From contig OX344761.1 of NCBI GenBank assembly GCA_947034895.1, forward strand, positions 77,127,839-77,191,838: 64,000 nucleotides of DNA. Direction: 5' to 3'. A program made the position numbers and the translations under genes. Shown piece by piece: positions 9,582-22,610 of this stretch. This stretch comes from Rhytidiadelphus loreus. Lineage: Eukaryota; Streptophyta; Bryopsida; Hypnales; Hylocomiaceae. The notes under the pieces were generated by a model. That model had not been told where the DNA came from, searched no databases, and saw nothing but the letters and a program-made list of their open reading frames with translations. Numbering within the stretch: position 1 is the first letter of the stretch; each line of letters starts with the position of its first letter.

Positions 9582-12249
9582 TTGAGGAAATGGAGGTTAT
9601 AATTTTCAAGAAGAAAATGATGCCTACCGCAAGTAGCCCACTCACATGGTAAATTGCAAACAAGTGTTCACCAAAAGAGATAGTATTCAATATTAAAAGG
9701 ACTCCCAGGTTTGGATTGAAAATGAAAAGTCTATTTGGGGCTATGGACCAAAACCAAAGTGACTTTGCATCAACAGAACCTAAAACAAACACTTTTTTTT
9801 CAAACCAACAATTCTGAATACACTTTCAGGACCATATCAATATATCACAATGTTTGCAAATGAAATCAAGAGTGAATGTAGTTGGTTTGATGAATTTTTG
9901 AAGTTGAAGGAATGACTTCAACTTTGAAAGGAACATCTATTGTTGACACTAAACTACCCTTAATTAGGCATGCTTGAAGTACAAAATGTTTCAACTCTCA
10001 TTGGTTGCTTCAAATAGCTCTTTAACTTCCATTAATTCCTTTTGAAAACTAGTGGTGCAAATGCTTAGTCATATTTGGGTCAATGAACAATTGTGAAGAA
10101 CTCTATTCTAGCTAGGAGTGACAAATGGTTGGTGTTGCAAAAAAGGTGAAGATATCTTGCTTACACAAAGTTTGAATAGCTACCTTACTCAAAAAGCAAC
10201 CCAATGCTTTAAGGATAGAACCTCTTGTAGTGTAAATGTTTGTTTAAGATTTAGGGTTTTGGATGTTTGGGTTGCATTAGCTATTAAGCTCAATTGGCAA
10301 TCAAAGATCTACAAATAAAATTGTATTTTTGGAAATTTTAGTAAGATGGCATTATTGTAATATTGTTATCAAGGTTTTTATATAAATTTTGAGTCTCTAG
10401 TTTTAACAACAAGGTCTAACTAGCATTTGTGAGGATGGGGACAAGAACAACAAGTTCAAGAAATTGACTACCACATTAAAGAAGAAAAAATAACTTGAAA
10501 GATCTAACTACTCTAAAAAATTCATTTACCAAAGTGGTTGCTAAATTTGAATTGCACCCAATGTCACTAAGCCTTCATACATTTAGTGTAGAAAAAAGAA
10601 GTTGGTAGTTATACAATGTGAGGTTCTATCTCTTATTGTATATTGTAGTATTGGAGAATAAGGTGTGCGCACCTATACTCATCATTTATTGCAATTGAGC
10701 AAAACTCGACAAGAATGTGGATGAAGATGGAGGTGTATTAAGACTAACAAAAAGAAGATGTTAAAGTCAAAGTAGAGAATTGTAGTACCAATAATTGGCA
10801 ATAGGATCACTGACAAATCAAGCATTGCAATAATACATGTTGAAAAGAATACAATGACTACTTTGAAAGGTGCATTTACATAATGATACATGTTCAATGA
10901 TTTTTTCAAATTACTTCATTTAGACATAGTATCTTCCTTCACCATTCATAAATGCTCATGTTGTAGGAGTTGATGTTCAAGCAAGATTGATAATAAATGT
11001 TCATGCCTTAAGGCCTATTGTAATCATAGTACTTATATTCATTTCATATGAACTAGTTTTTATTGATGTAGAGTTGTCTCTTCTTTAGTTCAGAGTTAGT
11101 AAGTGCAATCTTTATTTGCTTATTTGCTTTAATGAAGGGTGCCTCACCATCATTTAAACTCTTCACTTTACCTATTTATTAGGTTGGAACACCTCATTTA
11201 ATATATAGGTCTATGCTAAAACTAGGGAATGAAACAAAAAAATCTCTTTTAAATTATACGGCTTAAAGCATTTTCAAATCACTTTTTCATCCAATCATTT
11301 GAAGCCTAAATCCAAGAAAATCATGATAACATAATTCTAAAATAACTTAGCTATTATATATTTTTCCTGTCATATCTTAATAATTGCTACAATTCTAATA
11401 ATAAATTTTGCAAATTTGTTATAAAAATTTATAAAGACCTCCTTTATAATCCTTAGAGAGTGTTACAAACTAACCCTACGTGAGATCTTAAATATACAAA
11501 AGTGGTATTATTTACCACAATACCACCTCATAACTAATTATAACCCTAATTTACATGTCTAACTTGGATAAGAACCATTATTATCATAAATGTTTTTGAA
11601 CTAGACTATAAGTTTGACTACATGCACCCAGTAGTTGTGGTAGATATTTTGGAAGAATAGATAGAATCCCACCTTTATAGATTTTAAATGTGAAATATCA
11701 CTTTTTCTTAATGAAAGGATTTAAAAACTAATATATAGCAATGATGTTAGCTTAGAAGTTTGTGGCAATAAATCACGTGTTGCACTTTGATACTACAAGA
11801 AAATGAGGGCATATATGACTTGTCCACTATGACTTCACCAATAAAAATGACTGCAAAACGATTATTTTGTATGACTATGCTCTGAGCTCTGAGCAACTTT
11901 GATAATGGATGCAATTGTGATCACGGAATATTGTATAAAAAAGAACGGTCATGTACACAAGCAACATAGAATCTATAAAGCCTTTCTTTGTAATCCTTAG
12001 CAAAGTCTCTTACAATAGGAAACATGTTTCTTCCGTATACTTGCAAACTACTTTGCAAACTACTACAACAATGATATTATTTTAATTTTTGGAAGTAGAC
12101 AAAAAATTGAGCCACTTTGTCCCTAGTTGTGATTCATGAAGGGACCATGATTTTATAAATTTATGTTCTTTGGTACTCATGTGTTATATGAGTGATATTT
12201 GGATGATATTAGGTATTACAAGGGTCAATTTGGCTAATTATAATGTTAC
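9582..12249. other. Intergenic, no gene seen
   Basis: A long AT-rich stretch. Frames are short, with no recognisable protein motif and no exon-like run with splice sites. No repeat boundary could be supported within it. Confidence 0.55.
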
Positions 12250-12660
12250 ATAGTTGATTTGGCAATCTTTTGCCACCCCCCTTCTTGCATTAGTTGCCAC
12301 CACCCCTCTTTCAAAAAATTTACAGGCCGTTGATTGTTTTTAAAAAAAAATGCTGACCCTTGAAATTGCCGTTGATTTCTCAAAAAATCACAAGCCGTTG
12401 ATCTTGTGAGATTTAATCTGAGCCGTCCAATCAGCATTGATCTGGGCCGTTGATTTGGAATATAATACGGATATTGAAAACAGATACAGGTACGAGTATA
12501 TGTGGGATATAGATACGGGATATAGTACAGAAGACGGGTATGGGTATAGATACAAATACAGGAAGTAAATATCCATAATAGGATATCCCATATTGTTTGC
12601 AGCTCCTTCTTCCCCCTAACAATTACAAATAGGAGGGGGGTGGGGGGCAAAATTAAAATT
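12250..12660 (-). repeat. TATCC-rich dispersed element, copy 2 (inverted)
   Basis: On the minus strand this segment starts with a C-rich block and CTCCTATTTGTAATTGTTAG, then CAAACAATATGGGATA. Degenerate TATCC-type motifs follow (about 12480-12590), then at least four ATCAACGGC motifs, and it ends in GGTGGCAACTAATGC. It is the counterpart of 1640-2045. The Tyr/Pro-rich reading frames on the minus strand here come from the low-complexity motifs and are not genes. Confidence 0.65.
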
Positions 12661-13809
12661 TTGAATTTAAAAAAACTGCCAGGAACAATGGATAAAAAAT
12701 TCATACTATTATTCCAAGCATTTTATTTTCCAAGAAACCACGTGGCTAGAAAAACATAATATTTCATAATTTATGGAGAAGACTTGTAGCTTGATTATTT
12801 TTAAGTTGATGAAGTTACTTATTTGTAAACTCAAACCCATTTTCAAAACCTAAGAGATTTGGGTGAAAAATTCTTCAAGATTCTCCCATTTCAAGAGATA
12901 TAGGAATGGTCTTTCTTGAGTGTGTCTAAACCATCATAAGGGAGAAATCCCATTCCAGATCGCCCCCCCCCATTCTGGCAATGTAGGCTGGCAATGTAGG
13001 CCACTCTCTTTCCGCATAGGAGATGAACAATGATTAATTATGACACAATTTTCAATGTAGTTGTGGCACATTGTGATTGTTCTACAAGACTCCCAATTTT
13101 ACAACCAACCCTTGGTCATAAATAGGAAGGTCTATATGACCACAATGGGAGGGATGGAATCTTCTACTAAAAAATTCTTAGTAATTATTTTTTGAGGAAT
13201 AAAAAATTGGAAAATTATGGAAACTTTCCAAACTCTATTTCTGCACACTGGAAAATTTCCTCCCTGACGAAACCTGACCTGCAGATATGTGGAATTGCTT
13301 AAGTGGTCAGGAATGGGATTTCTCCCTTATATAAGGGCTCTTCTGTTCGAATCGACTGTAAACTTATAATTCTCATATTCCATCCTCATAAAACTTTCCC
13401 GAACCTGGATTGAGTCTGACAGAGGACTAAAAATTAGAGAAGCAGATTCGGCACTTCTGCTTGATTTAGGGAATATTTACATCATCATTTCACGGGTGCT
13501 GGCCAATCAGGAGATGCCATGAAACACATTTTGGGAAAAAAATATATACTTGTCGAATCTAAAATGGTTAGCATAATTTGCAAACTACGACAGTCATTTA
13601 TTGCGATACAAATCTTAGGAAAATCCTCAACTTGCTAAGTAACAGCAACCTCACAATACAGATATCTGGCAACAAGTGGTTCCAAGAAACCTTCATATTC
13701 TCTCCTGGAGCAAAGCGCTAAACTTGAGGGCCACTGCTCATCAGTGCATCCCACTTCAGTATTTGCAAGATCTGCATTCGTGTACAAATTCCACTTCGCA
13801 AAATTCATT
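12661..13809. other. Intergenic, downstream of the plastid kinase-like gene
   Basis: No coding frame is supported. A run of ten C at 12963-12972 is followed by a direct repeat of GGCAATGTAGGC. The last few hundred bases should hold the 3' UTR of the minus-strand gene that ends at 13810. Confidence 0.5.
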
Positions 13810-16800
13810 CTAAAAGCTCAACAAAGCTCCAGTCATAAAGCGGTGTGACAAAATGGCATCTACAGTGGGCCTTGATCTGTAGTCAGGGTTGAGCATGGCC
13901 TGCATCACCATGAAGAAAATTATGTCAACTCCCTGACGAGTGTTACTAAATCATGCTCGAAAAAACGAATTCCAGGGAGCCTTTCTTTAGACAAGAAAAC
14001 TTGGGGTTATCATTCACAGAATGCACATGAAGCCAAACACACACCTCAAGTAGCTGCCATCCTGCACCGTCATCAAGATCCATAAACTCCACAGCTTCGT
14101 TCCAACGGTCATCAGCTGCACAGTACCTGCAAATTCAGCAGTAAAGACAACACTAAATCCCTGGCGATTCCAGCCTCCCATTACTAAATAGTTAGTTCAA
14201 AATGTTGCAGAAGTACATGATGAGCGTCTGAAACTGGAACCGTGCGAATTTATGATTTTGACACAAACTACACCATTTATTCAATTTAGTGTCATTCATA
14301 AATTAATATAACACCATCGATTGATTAAATGAATTCTCTTCGTTAAATTGTGAACCTCTTTGTTAGATCTGGACCACTATCAAGAATCTAAGTGAATAGA
14401 CGGAAAGTTACTCAAGCCTCAAGTGGCCAACACAAGATCTGAATCTCAATAAATGGTGTTCATCAATCGGCTCACTAAAATATGATGTTTGAATTAGCAT
14501 TAAACTTACAAAAAATTGTACCAGAAACTAAACAGACTGAACGGAGTAGTCAGGAGATTGCTCTCCATTATATCTCTGATCTAAATTACAGTAAAGTGTA
14601 ATACTGGGTGTGCTGATCACACCATCACAATATCTTTGTTGAAACAATTACATAAATTCCAATAGGGTTATAACACGTACTCGCGAACAGCTGGAATGTC
14701 GAGTCGAAATGTAGTCTCCAATAACCTCTGATAGTAGCAAAGAACAGAAAATAAGTACAGAAACAAAACAAAATTATTGAACACCAAATCCAAGTTTCAA
14801 ATCACTGACAAAGAACACCATAAAAATCACTGCCACCTCAATTTCGAACCTATGGTAGAGAATTACTCTGCAACTGCAATGACGATAACCTTGAACTAGG
14901 TGCTTGCTTACTTGTAATGAAGGACCATCAATGCTGCCAGTCTCACAAAGTGGAACAAAGACCATATATGCTAATAACAAGCCTCCAGCATATCTGCAAA
15001 TACCAACAATTGCTACGTTATAGCGTTCATGGTAGAGTCCCACTCATCTTAAAAGTTCCCCATAAGATCAACAATAACTTCATCTAAATCTGACAAGGCA
15101 ATTATGTCAATGTTACGTCGATGTTACGATAATTCAAATTAATTTAGTGTCTTAACTATTGATGTAACATTGAATCAAACTCCAATGGTGTGATGTAATG
15201 CTACTTCAATGTTGGTTTTCTAGAGTTGAATGAACAAGTGATGAGATTAACAATTATCTAACATTGGCTTAAGGTTGTTTGCTTTGCTTTGTCAAACAAA
15301 TAGGCATTAGATTGGCATAGAATAACTTTATTTAATCTAACTCAAAATATTTTAGATGCTACAGGTAACCAACAGATCAGTCACAGTGAGATTGCCTACA
15401 TGTCATCTGCGATGCCAAAGGCTCTTCTAGACAAAGAGTCCCGAGCTCCCGCAATAGCCGCTCTGCGCCACAGCCCTTCCGAGAGCTTTGCTACTGCTGG
15501 ATCGATAGCAGAATCTCGAGTTCCAGAACCCACGTTGCTTCCCCGTCTCTCCCAAAGCTCTTCCAATGTGGGCCCTCCTAATTCAGGCTGTCCACTGCCA
15601 GCACAGATTCATCGTCAATTAGTATCATATTTGGAGATCACAGGCATCAACTAAGGAACAACACACTCCAGCCAACAAGATACTGGTTTTGCGACATAAT
15701 TCGGTGGAGATAAAGTTGGCAACTGTGTTGTAAAATTTCGAAAGTTCAACTCTACCTATATAGAAATTCACTGAGTTACAATTGGAAGCCCAATGATACC
15801 TTTCAGACCATAATTATATTACTCACAAATGTTCAAAAATTGTTCAAAGATGTAGGGTATGATTTCTTCTTTCTAATTGTATATTTTGTTGCCTTCCTTG
15901 AAGCTTCTAAACGATTTCGACTCCTAGAAATACGAAAGCAGCTACTGTTGGACATTTGGGCATTTATCACTTAAAGTTTCATGCTTCTTCGAGAGCTGAC
16001 ACTGACCCCCACATTGTGCTTAAAGACTTGGAAACGAGAAGGTCTCAAAAAATGTGTCTGATATATTGCTGCCTGATGATAACGTAAGAGTAAGGAAATA
16101 GGTCGGAACTTACACGTTACCTCACATCAGTAGAGAAGGCAAGATCACGCAAGCGTGGGTTGAGGTACATGACATCCCGCTCAGATGTTGTGCTGCCCAT
16201 TCACAAGTTTCGGTTTCTCAAAAGTCAGGCCTAATAGTAGTTTCTCAAAAGTCAGGCCTAAACATCAACAAAAGCTACATCTCCAACGTAAGGAAATCAG
16301 AGTACCAAAAAACCAAAGCGAACATGAAAAGTCTCTTCTCCTTCACAACAGTTCCATTCGCAAAATCATAACTGGCAGATGTCCATAAACCAACCGAAAA
16401 AAAATACAAAACTCCAAGTCCCTAGCTATGCATTACAAGGTGCCACAATCTCGCTAATCTAAACACACAGAGGGAATTGCAACTCACTTGATAACAATGG
16501 AGGCAGGGCCGAGGCTCTGGTGGAGACGACCGCGAGAGTGCATGAAAGCCAAGCCTTCAAAAGCACCGCGTAAGAGCTTTGTGATGAATACGAGACGCCT
16601 CTGGATGGGCCTGCTCTTGTCAAAACGATCCCAGAAGTCCCACTCCCCAACTGCCCGGCCCTCGGTGGTCGCATCAGCAGCCAGTTTCGCATAATCTGCT
16701 GCTGTCATTTTTCCATCGTCTCGAAATACCAGCCACTGCCTTAAGACAACCCACTCTCCGTCATTACAAGCATGTCCACACTCAAGCCCTCGTCAACTTT

Positions 16801-19550
16801 CCTAGTGCCTTCACAAATACAAGTTTTCTTATATCTCAGATGGGAAGAATCTTGTTTGTTAGGACTGGACAAAACAAAAACCCTGTTTTTTCAAAACACT
16901 GACTGCAGAGCATGCCACAACACCAAAATCTAGGGACTCTCAATAACCTGCAAGGGAAGCAGCTTTGGAGATAAACTAAAGTCTTTTATGATCTTCACTT
17001 CCACGCACCAGTTGAAGCTAATGTCAAAGGTTCGAAGGTTCTTCTCAGTCATTTTCTCTCCATGAACAATGTGTACTCACTAAGTTTCTGTTCAGCTCCA
17101 CAATCTAATTCTGAATGTAAAAATAAAACTAGGAGCCACTGTGTTGTCCAGAGAGGACTTGAGTATAGTATTTTAGCATGTTTAGAGAAGTGTTCTCGAG
17201 ATCAATTCATCCGGACGAGTTTGCTGTGAAGTCAGGGTAGACTGGGAATGGGACTTTAGGAAAAACTTCAGTTAGAATTCTTCGTTTATTTCAGTCACAA
17301 ATCAACGCTGCACTACCAGGACAATGTATTCTTGTCTCTATGGAAACAAATCGGAAGAGTACATTTCAGAGAGGCCTATCCACAAGGGTTTTAAATTGAT
17401 CTGAAGTTATTCTGACGCACCTGCTCCCCTGTCCTTGTCTCAAAACCACCATACAAAAAGGAGATGTTTTCTGAGATGTCTCCTAACTCGGTATCCTGCA
17501 AGAAAAACACCCTCAAGTCATCATCCCTCTGACATAAAGACCACATGCAGACAAAATAACTCACTCTAGGAAGGCTATCAACTTGGGTTTTCAAACGTGC
17601 TTTCTATCCAGAAACCCGGATTTGCTAAAGGATTTTTAAGCTTAGGAATTCCCAACTTGCAGAAGTGAAACCATCCTACAGAACAATGCTGATAAACTGG
17701 ATTAATACCCCGATGTGCTGCTTTGGCACAGCGGCGTGATTAAGTAAGCAAAGCTTTCATACCTGAAGTATTACATGAGTGGCAAGCTCATTAGCAGCCA
17801 TTACATCTGCATCGCTGCCTGAGGTTACCATTGCAGGATAAGCCTGGTTAGCCCACAGAGTTCTGTTAGATCTCTTTGAAGCCCGTCGTTGTATCAGGAA
17901 GCTAAAACAGTCTGTAACTCAAACAATTACCACAAATCCCTGGGTACTTGAACAAGGTAGATCTAAGCCAGTCATGCATCACCATGCTCCAGTATTTTCT
18001 CTAAACATAACGTTTCCATGCTTAGTTAACCTTACACTCTGATTATCTTAGGAAAAGAAAGAAAGAATGAAAGTCAATGAAAGTAGCGGAGAAATTCATG
18101 CTTAGGGTTTGCAAATATTAAGGTAGAACCTTGAACTTCTACGATTATAAACTTAAGGGAAATACCAAGATCTGTACTCTCTGGCTTGAGGTGAAAATTC
18201 AGAATCATGCATATCTTCAATAAATCAAACAGATGTATAAATTCAACTTAGAAACACAAGGAAGTAGACCTTTAGAATTACACGAGTCCCCATTCGTTCA
18301 CCCCTTCCCATACGCCCTGCATACAACCTGCATGCAAACTGGCATGTTTCTCCGTTAGCTCAAGACCTTTCTGCGTGACACGACCTTCCCAAGAAAACAA
18401 TTACAATGTAAGACCTTCAACCTCGAGAAGACAGATGTAACAGTAGAACCTAATCTTTTCCAGTCGAGCTCTCACAAGGTGTATGATATCTACTGCCCAT
18501 TACCCTCGAGCCAATATATAAACAATGAAATTCTCTATCATATGACTCTGTATCCCTCACAAATCATGATGTTTGCGAAGTGAAATGTACACATACAACA
18601 TAAATGTGTGAGCTCAACTGTTGGTCAATAATCCAAGGGCTGTTCATCACCTTGTCTGCACGCTTCCTTCCCCCATCTCCTGCCCTCCTATTCGCGAAAT
18701 GTCACGTTGGTCCATACCCAAGGGTGCATTCTCGCCCAAGGAGGCTCCAAACATTCCTCCTGCTGCTGGTGGTGGAGTATAGCTGCAAAAATCAGTGAAA
18801 ATTTTAGGGTTTAGTCAGCATAATCCCTAAAAGTGGACTAAAACCTGACTCAAAACCTGTATCATAAGAAGACTAAACCTCTGATTTCACACGTTGTGGT
18901 TATTTCTTATCACCAATTTTTAAAATGCGGAGTATTGACACTTGAAACCTCAATCTTGAACCTAAAGTAACAAGGATTCATGGTTCTAAAATCGCCGACT
19001 TGATCAATATATTTCAGATGCGACCAAATTCTATATCTCCGGAAGCAGTGAAGAGCAATACACGTATTAATTCAAAAATAAATTAAATCATATCATTTCA
19101 ATTGATCATAATTCAAATGGGGATAAATTTCATTCTGCAGAGTCCATGAAGCACGTTGCATGCATAGGTTTCAAAATAAAATAAAAATAAAAATAAAAAT
19201 GAACAGAAAACCTGCTTTAAGAAATAATAAACACGATCTCAATACCTGGAGACATTGATATACCCCTGCGACCCCAACAACCGCTCCACATCAAAATCCT
19301 CCGAGGAAAACATCTCAACCTGCGCTTCCACTCCCATCATCTTCCGCCTCCTCGGAACTCGGTTCCTGGGATGCGACTCGCCCTGCTGCTTGCCCCAATT
19401 GGCCCCAAATGCAGCTCCGAATGAAAACGGAACAGGCAGAGCGGCGGCCACTCCTTGCCTCGACAGACGACATGTTGCAGAGCTCACAAGTCCGTGTGCG
19501 CAAGCAACGTCGTTTAGGGTACTGGAAAGAGAAGCAGCTGTGGGTAACAT
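13810..19550 (-). CDS. Plastid-targeted protein-kinase-like protein (probable pseudokinase)
   Basis: Twelve exons: 19550-19246, 18782-18651, 18327-18270, 17843-17763, 17495-17421, 16735-16488, 16192-16121, 15594-15400, 14993-14912, 14727-14681, 14126-14045 and 13899-13810. They total 1467 nt and 488 residues, with matching phases. The first ~80 residues are rich in Ser, Ala and Arg like a chloroplast transit peptide; an in-frame ATG at 19595 is an alternative start. A kinase-like fold follows: LYAGRMGRG...GTRVILK (Lys165 where the ATP lysine sits), LHQSLGPASIVIN (289-301) where an active kinase has HRDLKxxN, and RDLAF (316-319) in place of DFG. The end, ALLSHRFM-like (AILSHRFMTG), resembles the last helix of kinase domains. 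With HRD changed to HQS it is probably not a classical kinase. I recall similar plant plastid proteins but cannot name a characterised one. Confidence 0.85.
16213..16261. repeat. Short direct repeat inside an intron
   Basis: TTTCTCAAAAGTCAGGCCTAA occurs twice in a row, separated by a few bases, just upstream of the acceptor of the seventh exon of the plastid kinase-like gene. It is non-coding. Confidence 0.6.
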
Positions 19551-19933
19551 TGTGCTGCAACAGATCTGCACACTGATGGGAAAACAAAATTGCAATATAA
19601 GATCACCAATGTAAGCTTAGTGGAGCAGGAGGAGAAGAGAATTGGATCATAGAGTGTGATTTTTTTTCTTCAGGTAATAAGCTTGGTCTTCACGAGATTT
19701 GGGAGCAAGCAAGGGGGTGTTTGTTGGGTAGCAATTTTGAGTGGAATTGGGGGAATGCAGGTGGAGGTGCGACAAGTGAAGGAGAAGGCTTTCCACAAAG
19801 AAGTGGATAAGGGGGTGGCTTTGGGCACCACTTGTCTTGCTGGGGGACGATTATGTGAGTTGGAGTATTTTCATTGGAAGAGAGGAGTTCTTGGACTTCA
19901 GTTTGGAAAGGCTTACTAATAACGTAACCCAGG
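19551..19933. other. 5' flank of the plastid kinase-like gene
   Basis: It should contain the minus-strand promoter and leader of the gene starting at 19550. Frames on both strands run through here without family motifs, and no clear TATA box was recognised. A G-rich segment (about 19730-19850) on + is unexplained. Confidence 0.4.
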
Positions 19934-20144
19934 TTAACCCTCAAACGACGAATGGGTGACCTTGGAAATCATTACCATGTGAATCATAGGTTTTAGAAAT
20001 AGCATTCATTGGAAGTCAAACAACTCTAGAAGACCTCCCCTTTTCATAATAAAATTCTAAGTATGAATAGTTGCACTTCTATTTTACAAAGATTCTTTGT
20101 CATCCGTCAAATGCGAAATGTCCACCTCGACGTTTAAGGATTTA
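19934..20144 (-). mobile_element. MITE-like element, family C (inverted copy)
   Basis: Left end TTAACCCTCAAACGACGAAT, right end CCTCGACGTTTAAGGATTTA. On the minus strand it carries the family landmarks in order: GTCGAGGTGGACATTT, GGATGACAAAGAATC, GTGCAACTATTCATAC, GACTTCCAATGAATGCT, GATTTCCAAGGTCACCCATT. Length about 211 bp. It lies just upstream of the plastid kinase-like gene. Confidence 0.7.
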
Positions 20145-20172
20145 GTTCAGCTTACTACATCTATTTATACTA

Positions 20173-21570
20173 GCCCAATTTATACTAGCTCTAGGGCTGG
20201 ATGGAAGGTCGTCCCAATTTGCCTTCAATCTGGCCCTCAATCTGGCTTCAATTCACCACTCTGGCCCTAGGTAATGTAAAGTGTTGTGGCTGAATTCTAA
20301 GGCTGAATTTTCAATTAATGTGCTCTTGGATTTTCTTAATGTTCAATTAAAAAAATCTAAAACATGCATCTTTTCCTTTCTCTTAGTATTTCTTCTATAT
20401 CAAAAAAATAAAAAAAGAGAGCTCTTTTCCCCCTATTTATTCTATTTCAAATAATAAAAAAAAAGTTTTAAGACTTTTTAAAACTTTTCTTTTTTATTCC
20501 TACTTTACCTATTTCAAAAATGGAAGAGAGAATGCTTTTACTTTTTTTGAACCTTTTCTACTCCCTTTTTTTTCTATTTGGAAAAAAAGGGAGTTCTTTG
20601 ACTTCTTTTGAACCTTTTTTTTTCTTGACATTGAAATTAGAGTTGACATTGAAAATAGATTTGTAGCCCCATATAGTTGACAAGACCAAAATTATATATT
20701 GCTTAGAATTTCAAGAATTTTAAGCAATATATAATTTTGGTCTTGTCTTTATAGGGGTTTGAAAATAATCTCATGTCTAAATACATAGTTTGAGAAAACA
20801 TTTATATCTTTTTTAAATTCATATTTTTAGTTTATTTTAAAGAAATTCATGAAATTTTTTATTATGAAAACTTGAATGAATTCAAAGATAAATGTAAATT
20901 AGGTTTTACTATGCATGTGTTTCTAGTAGTGTAATCTTTCTTTACCATATTGTTTTTTCAAGTATTTGTCATCAAAATTGATAAAAACACACATTATCTC
21001 ACAAATGACAAAATTTATGGCATAACTTTAACAATGACCTTCATTTATAGATTTGTGTCTGTACAAGAAATTTAATTATTAACCATTGCAATTGGTTAAT
21101 AACATCTCATGTTAGTACAATTGCAAAGACTGAACATCTATTTAAACAAGAAATAAGCATTTGTACCACAACATGTATGTACTTTGACTCATCCCTAATG
21201 GCAATGCAACACAAATGGGATTGAGCTCACAATTAACATAAGAAATATATTCCAAAAAAGAAATAAGTGACCTTGAATTCGTAGACGGTGGAGATTTGTA
21301 CAATCCAACGGAGGAGCTCAATTCGACCCCAATCCAATCCTAGATGCAAAATCAGGCCACCCCAAATCTCATCCTAATTACTCCCTTGGAGTTGGATGGT
21401 TTTGCGCCAAAACTATGCCACCTAAGGCAACACGTAGGATGAGTTGTGGTTTCAATCCGGCCCTAGTATAAAGCTCTTTGGCCAGATTTGGAGAAATTGA
21501 GTGATCCTATTGGTTCAAACTTGGAGAATTCCGGCCAACCTTCAATCCGGCCCCAAGTATAAACTGGCCC
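20173..21570. mobile_element. Non-autonomous DNA element of about 1.4 kb
   Basis: The left end (AATTTATACTAGCTCTAGGG, then CTGGATGGAAGG) and the reverse complement of the right end (CAGTTTATACTTGGGGCCGG, then ATTGAAGG) match over about 45 bp with small gaps, giving imperfect terminal inverted repeats. Further GGCCCTAGTATAAA and GGCCAGATT motifs lie inside both ends, like subterminal repeats. The interior is AT-rich with long A and T runs and a strong hairpin at 20679-20747. No transposase is present, so I infer a deletion-derivative or MITE-like transposon. No target duplication could be fixed. Confidence 0.55.
20679..20747. repeat. Long near-perfect hairpin
   Basis: GACAAGACCAAAATTATATA begins a 32-base arm that pairs with its inverted copy ending in ATTTTGGTCTTGTC. 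There is one mismatch and a loop of about five bases. Outside the core, CCCC (about 20668) and GGGG (about 20754) continue the pairing with small bulges, for a total near 90 bp. It could be cruciform-forming, a small-RNA precursor, or a head-to-head element remnant. Confidence 0.85.
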
Positions 21571-22610
21571 CTACTAGTTGGAGTATTCCCAATGGGTCAA
21601 CTTGAAAAGCCATTTCCATGAATTTTCTTTCATGAGCATGATTAGGAGTTTGGCTTTTGTCTCATTGTTTTTGCAAAATTGTTTTGAAATGTCAAAAAAC
21701 ACATATATGACTGAGCATACCTCTACTAAAATGCTTCTTAGTCAATCATAAATTCTTGGATTGGTATGAAATTTTTACCACAAGAACTAGATTAGTATGC
21801 GCAACTTTTCCAATAAAACTTGTTGAAAACAAACCATGTCTGAAGAAGTTATAAGCCGCCAAAGTTCACGGTAATGCAAAAATGTCTGGATTTTGAACTT
21901 CAAATTTCTCCCAAGCATTCAAAACAACTTGGATTGACATGATAATTTTACCACAATAATTAGACTTTATGGGAAAAAAAACACAACAAACTTTATTGAA
22001 AACTAACATTTGATGAAAAAATAGAAGCCCATTCTTACAGAGAATTTGCTCGTATCTATATTGCGCATGTGGACCTTGTATGCTTTAGAGCGGCCATATT
22101 TGCCACATTCTTGGCAAAATGGTGCAGGGAGTATCAGATTATAGTCGACAATAACATTTTTTGTAAGGCTAATCCAGAATTTTGGATGCTACTTAAGATG
22201 TAATATCGTGCCACATAATAATTCAGGATGATAGAGGACATGTGCATTACGCATTTCATTATTGGTGCACACAATACTATGATCTATGATATGGGCAACA
22301 CAAGAGCAAAACCTGACGACATATTCTTGGAGCGACAAAGGCGATTGTATCCAAGAACTATGGTCAATGATGAAGATTTGAACCGTATAGAAGCACGAAG
22401 GTAAAGACATGGAGAGTGCGAGCCATCAATACTAAGACAGAGGTGGTGAGATATGTTTGCAAGGACGCAAACAGCTAAAGAAAGGCTATATAAACTAATT
22501 TTTCAATTTTTGAAGCTCCATTTTGTTATTCAAGTGTAAATAGGGTGGTAAGAATAGATTAGAAGATAATAGATGTGAATATAATGAACTAATCCTTTCG
22601 GTAAATGAAA
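21571..22610. other. Intergenic, repeat-derived, no gene seen
   Basis: AT-rich DNA. On the minus strand, 22410-22189 stays open for 73 codons with no family I can recognise. Similar phrases recur within 21700-22000 (TGACATGATAATTTTACCAC and TGGTATGAAATTTTTACCAC), suggesting an internally repeated element. Confidence 0.4.

Noticed and set aside
12246..12704. Three overlapping minus-strand frames of 63-152 codons rich in Tyr and Pro
   Set aside because: They read through degenerate TATCC repeats in a dispersed element. The periodic composition comes from the repeat, and there is no splice or family evidence.
16459..16708. Extra frames on both strands around the sixth exon of the plastid kinase-like gene
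   Set aside because: They are out-of-frame shadows of the exon at 16735-16488.
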